A program made the position numbers and the translations under genes. Shown piece after piece: positions 6,078 through 6,318 of a stretch of 6,318 nt of DNA (its first letter is position 1; every line of letters starts with the position of its first letter). Source of the stretch: Spyradomonas excrementavium (GTDB taxonomy: Bacteria > Cyanobacteriota > Vampirovibrionia > Gastranaerophilales > Gastranaerophilaceae); contig DVOA01000063.1 in NCBI GenBank assembly GCA_018714005.1, forward strand, positions 1-6,318, read 5' to 3'. The notes below the pieces were generated by a model. The model made no database searches. It worked only from the letters and a program-made list of their open reading frames with translations, and had not been told where the DNA came from.

Positions 6078-6318
6078 AATTGATAATATCATTACCAGAC
6101 TCTACCAGTGGTGCACAACTTACAAAGGCGAACCGCTTTTAAAGGACATGACAAAGCAAAGAAACACAAAATTCGACGCTTTCATCGACAGCCACGTGAC
6201 TTCGCCGCTTTCTTTTACGATTTTTGAGCTTTCTGACAAAGGCGAGCTCCAAATCGACAGCAGGCAGCGGGTTCTGGAGAGCGAAGCGGCTTTTTTCCTC
6301 TTTGTCAACCCGAAAACA
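6061..6318 (+). CDS. Unknown protein, N-terminal part (runs off window)
   Basis: An ATG at 6061 opens a frame that stays open for all 86 codons to the window edge. It overlaps the last 17 bases of the GAF-GGDEF-HD-GYP gene in a different frame, the usual arrangement for translationally coupled neighbours. GTGGGG (6048-6053) lies seven bases upstream and could serve as a weak ribosome binding site. The visible protein begins MSLSDRIDNIITRLYQW, continues with a polar stretch, and then shows alternating hydrophobic segments (SFTIFELS, AAFFLFVN) suggestive of beta strands. There is no signal peptide or membrane helix in the visible part. I do not recognise the family. Its position suggests co-expression with the c-di-GMP protein and perhaps a shared process, but this is inference only. 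Confidence 0.7.
   Translation, partial: MSLSDRIDNIITRLYQWCTTYKGEPLLKDMTKQRNTKFDAFIDSHVTSPLSFTIFELSDKGELQIDSRQRVLESEAAFFLFVNPKT

Noticed and set aside
6120..6308. A 62-codon minus-strand frame at the right edge.
   Set aside because: It is antisense to the partial plus-strand gene that overlaps the GGDEF gene, and has no supporting signals.

Overview
The window looks like chromosomal DNA from a bacterium of moderate-to-low GC content on the cyanobacterial lineage, most plausibly a non-photosynthetic relative (Melainabacteria/Vampirovibrionia). That placement is an inference from two things: a Ycf23/DUF561 protein, a family otherwise known mainly from cyanobacteria and plastids, and a DNA gyrase A subunit whose GyrA-box region has the cyanobacteria-like form QNRATRGKGG. 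No rRNA, tRNA, CRISPR array, insertion sequence or phage gene was seen.

Layout: positions 1-158 are non-coding and end in a terminator hairpin (102-130). On the minus strand lies a compact two-gene unit: gyrA (3511 down to 938), then after 14 bases the Ycf23/DUF561 gene (923-159). A promoter with an extended -10 (3546-3573) precedes gyrA and the 102-130 hairpin closes the unit, so the two genes are probably co-transcribed. Upstream, also on the minus strand, is a small gene for an 80-residue helical protein of unknown function (3908-3666), separated from gyrA by its own terminator (3586-3613).

A divergent intergenic region (3909-4172) is AT-rich and contains two overlapping sigma70-like promoters facing right, with a 7-bp inverted repeat lying across the second one. 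They drive a plus-strand gene for a cytoplasmic GAF-GGDEF-HD-GYP-like protein (4173-6077, possibly starting at TTG 4101). Its GGEEF catalytic motif and RxxD inhibitory site are intact, whereas the HD-GYP domain has lost several metal-ligand positions. It is therefore probably a c-di-GMP synthase with a degenerate phosphodiesterase domain. A further plus-strand reading frame starts inside the end of this gene (6061) and runs off the window; its product is not recognised.

The left half is housekeeping (DNA supercoiling plus a conserved protein of unknown role) and the right half is signalling. I do not see a clear new multi-gene system. The points most worth a second look are the degenerate HD-GYP domain, the start-codon and promoter conflict of its gene, the operator-like repeat there, and the coupled unknown gene at the right edge.
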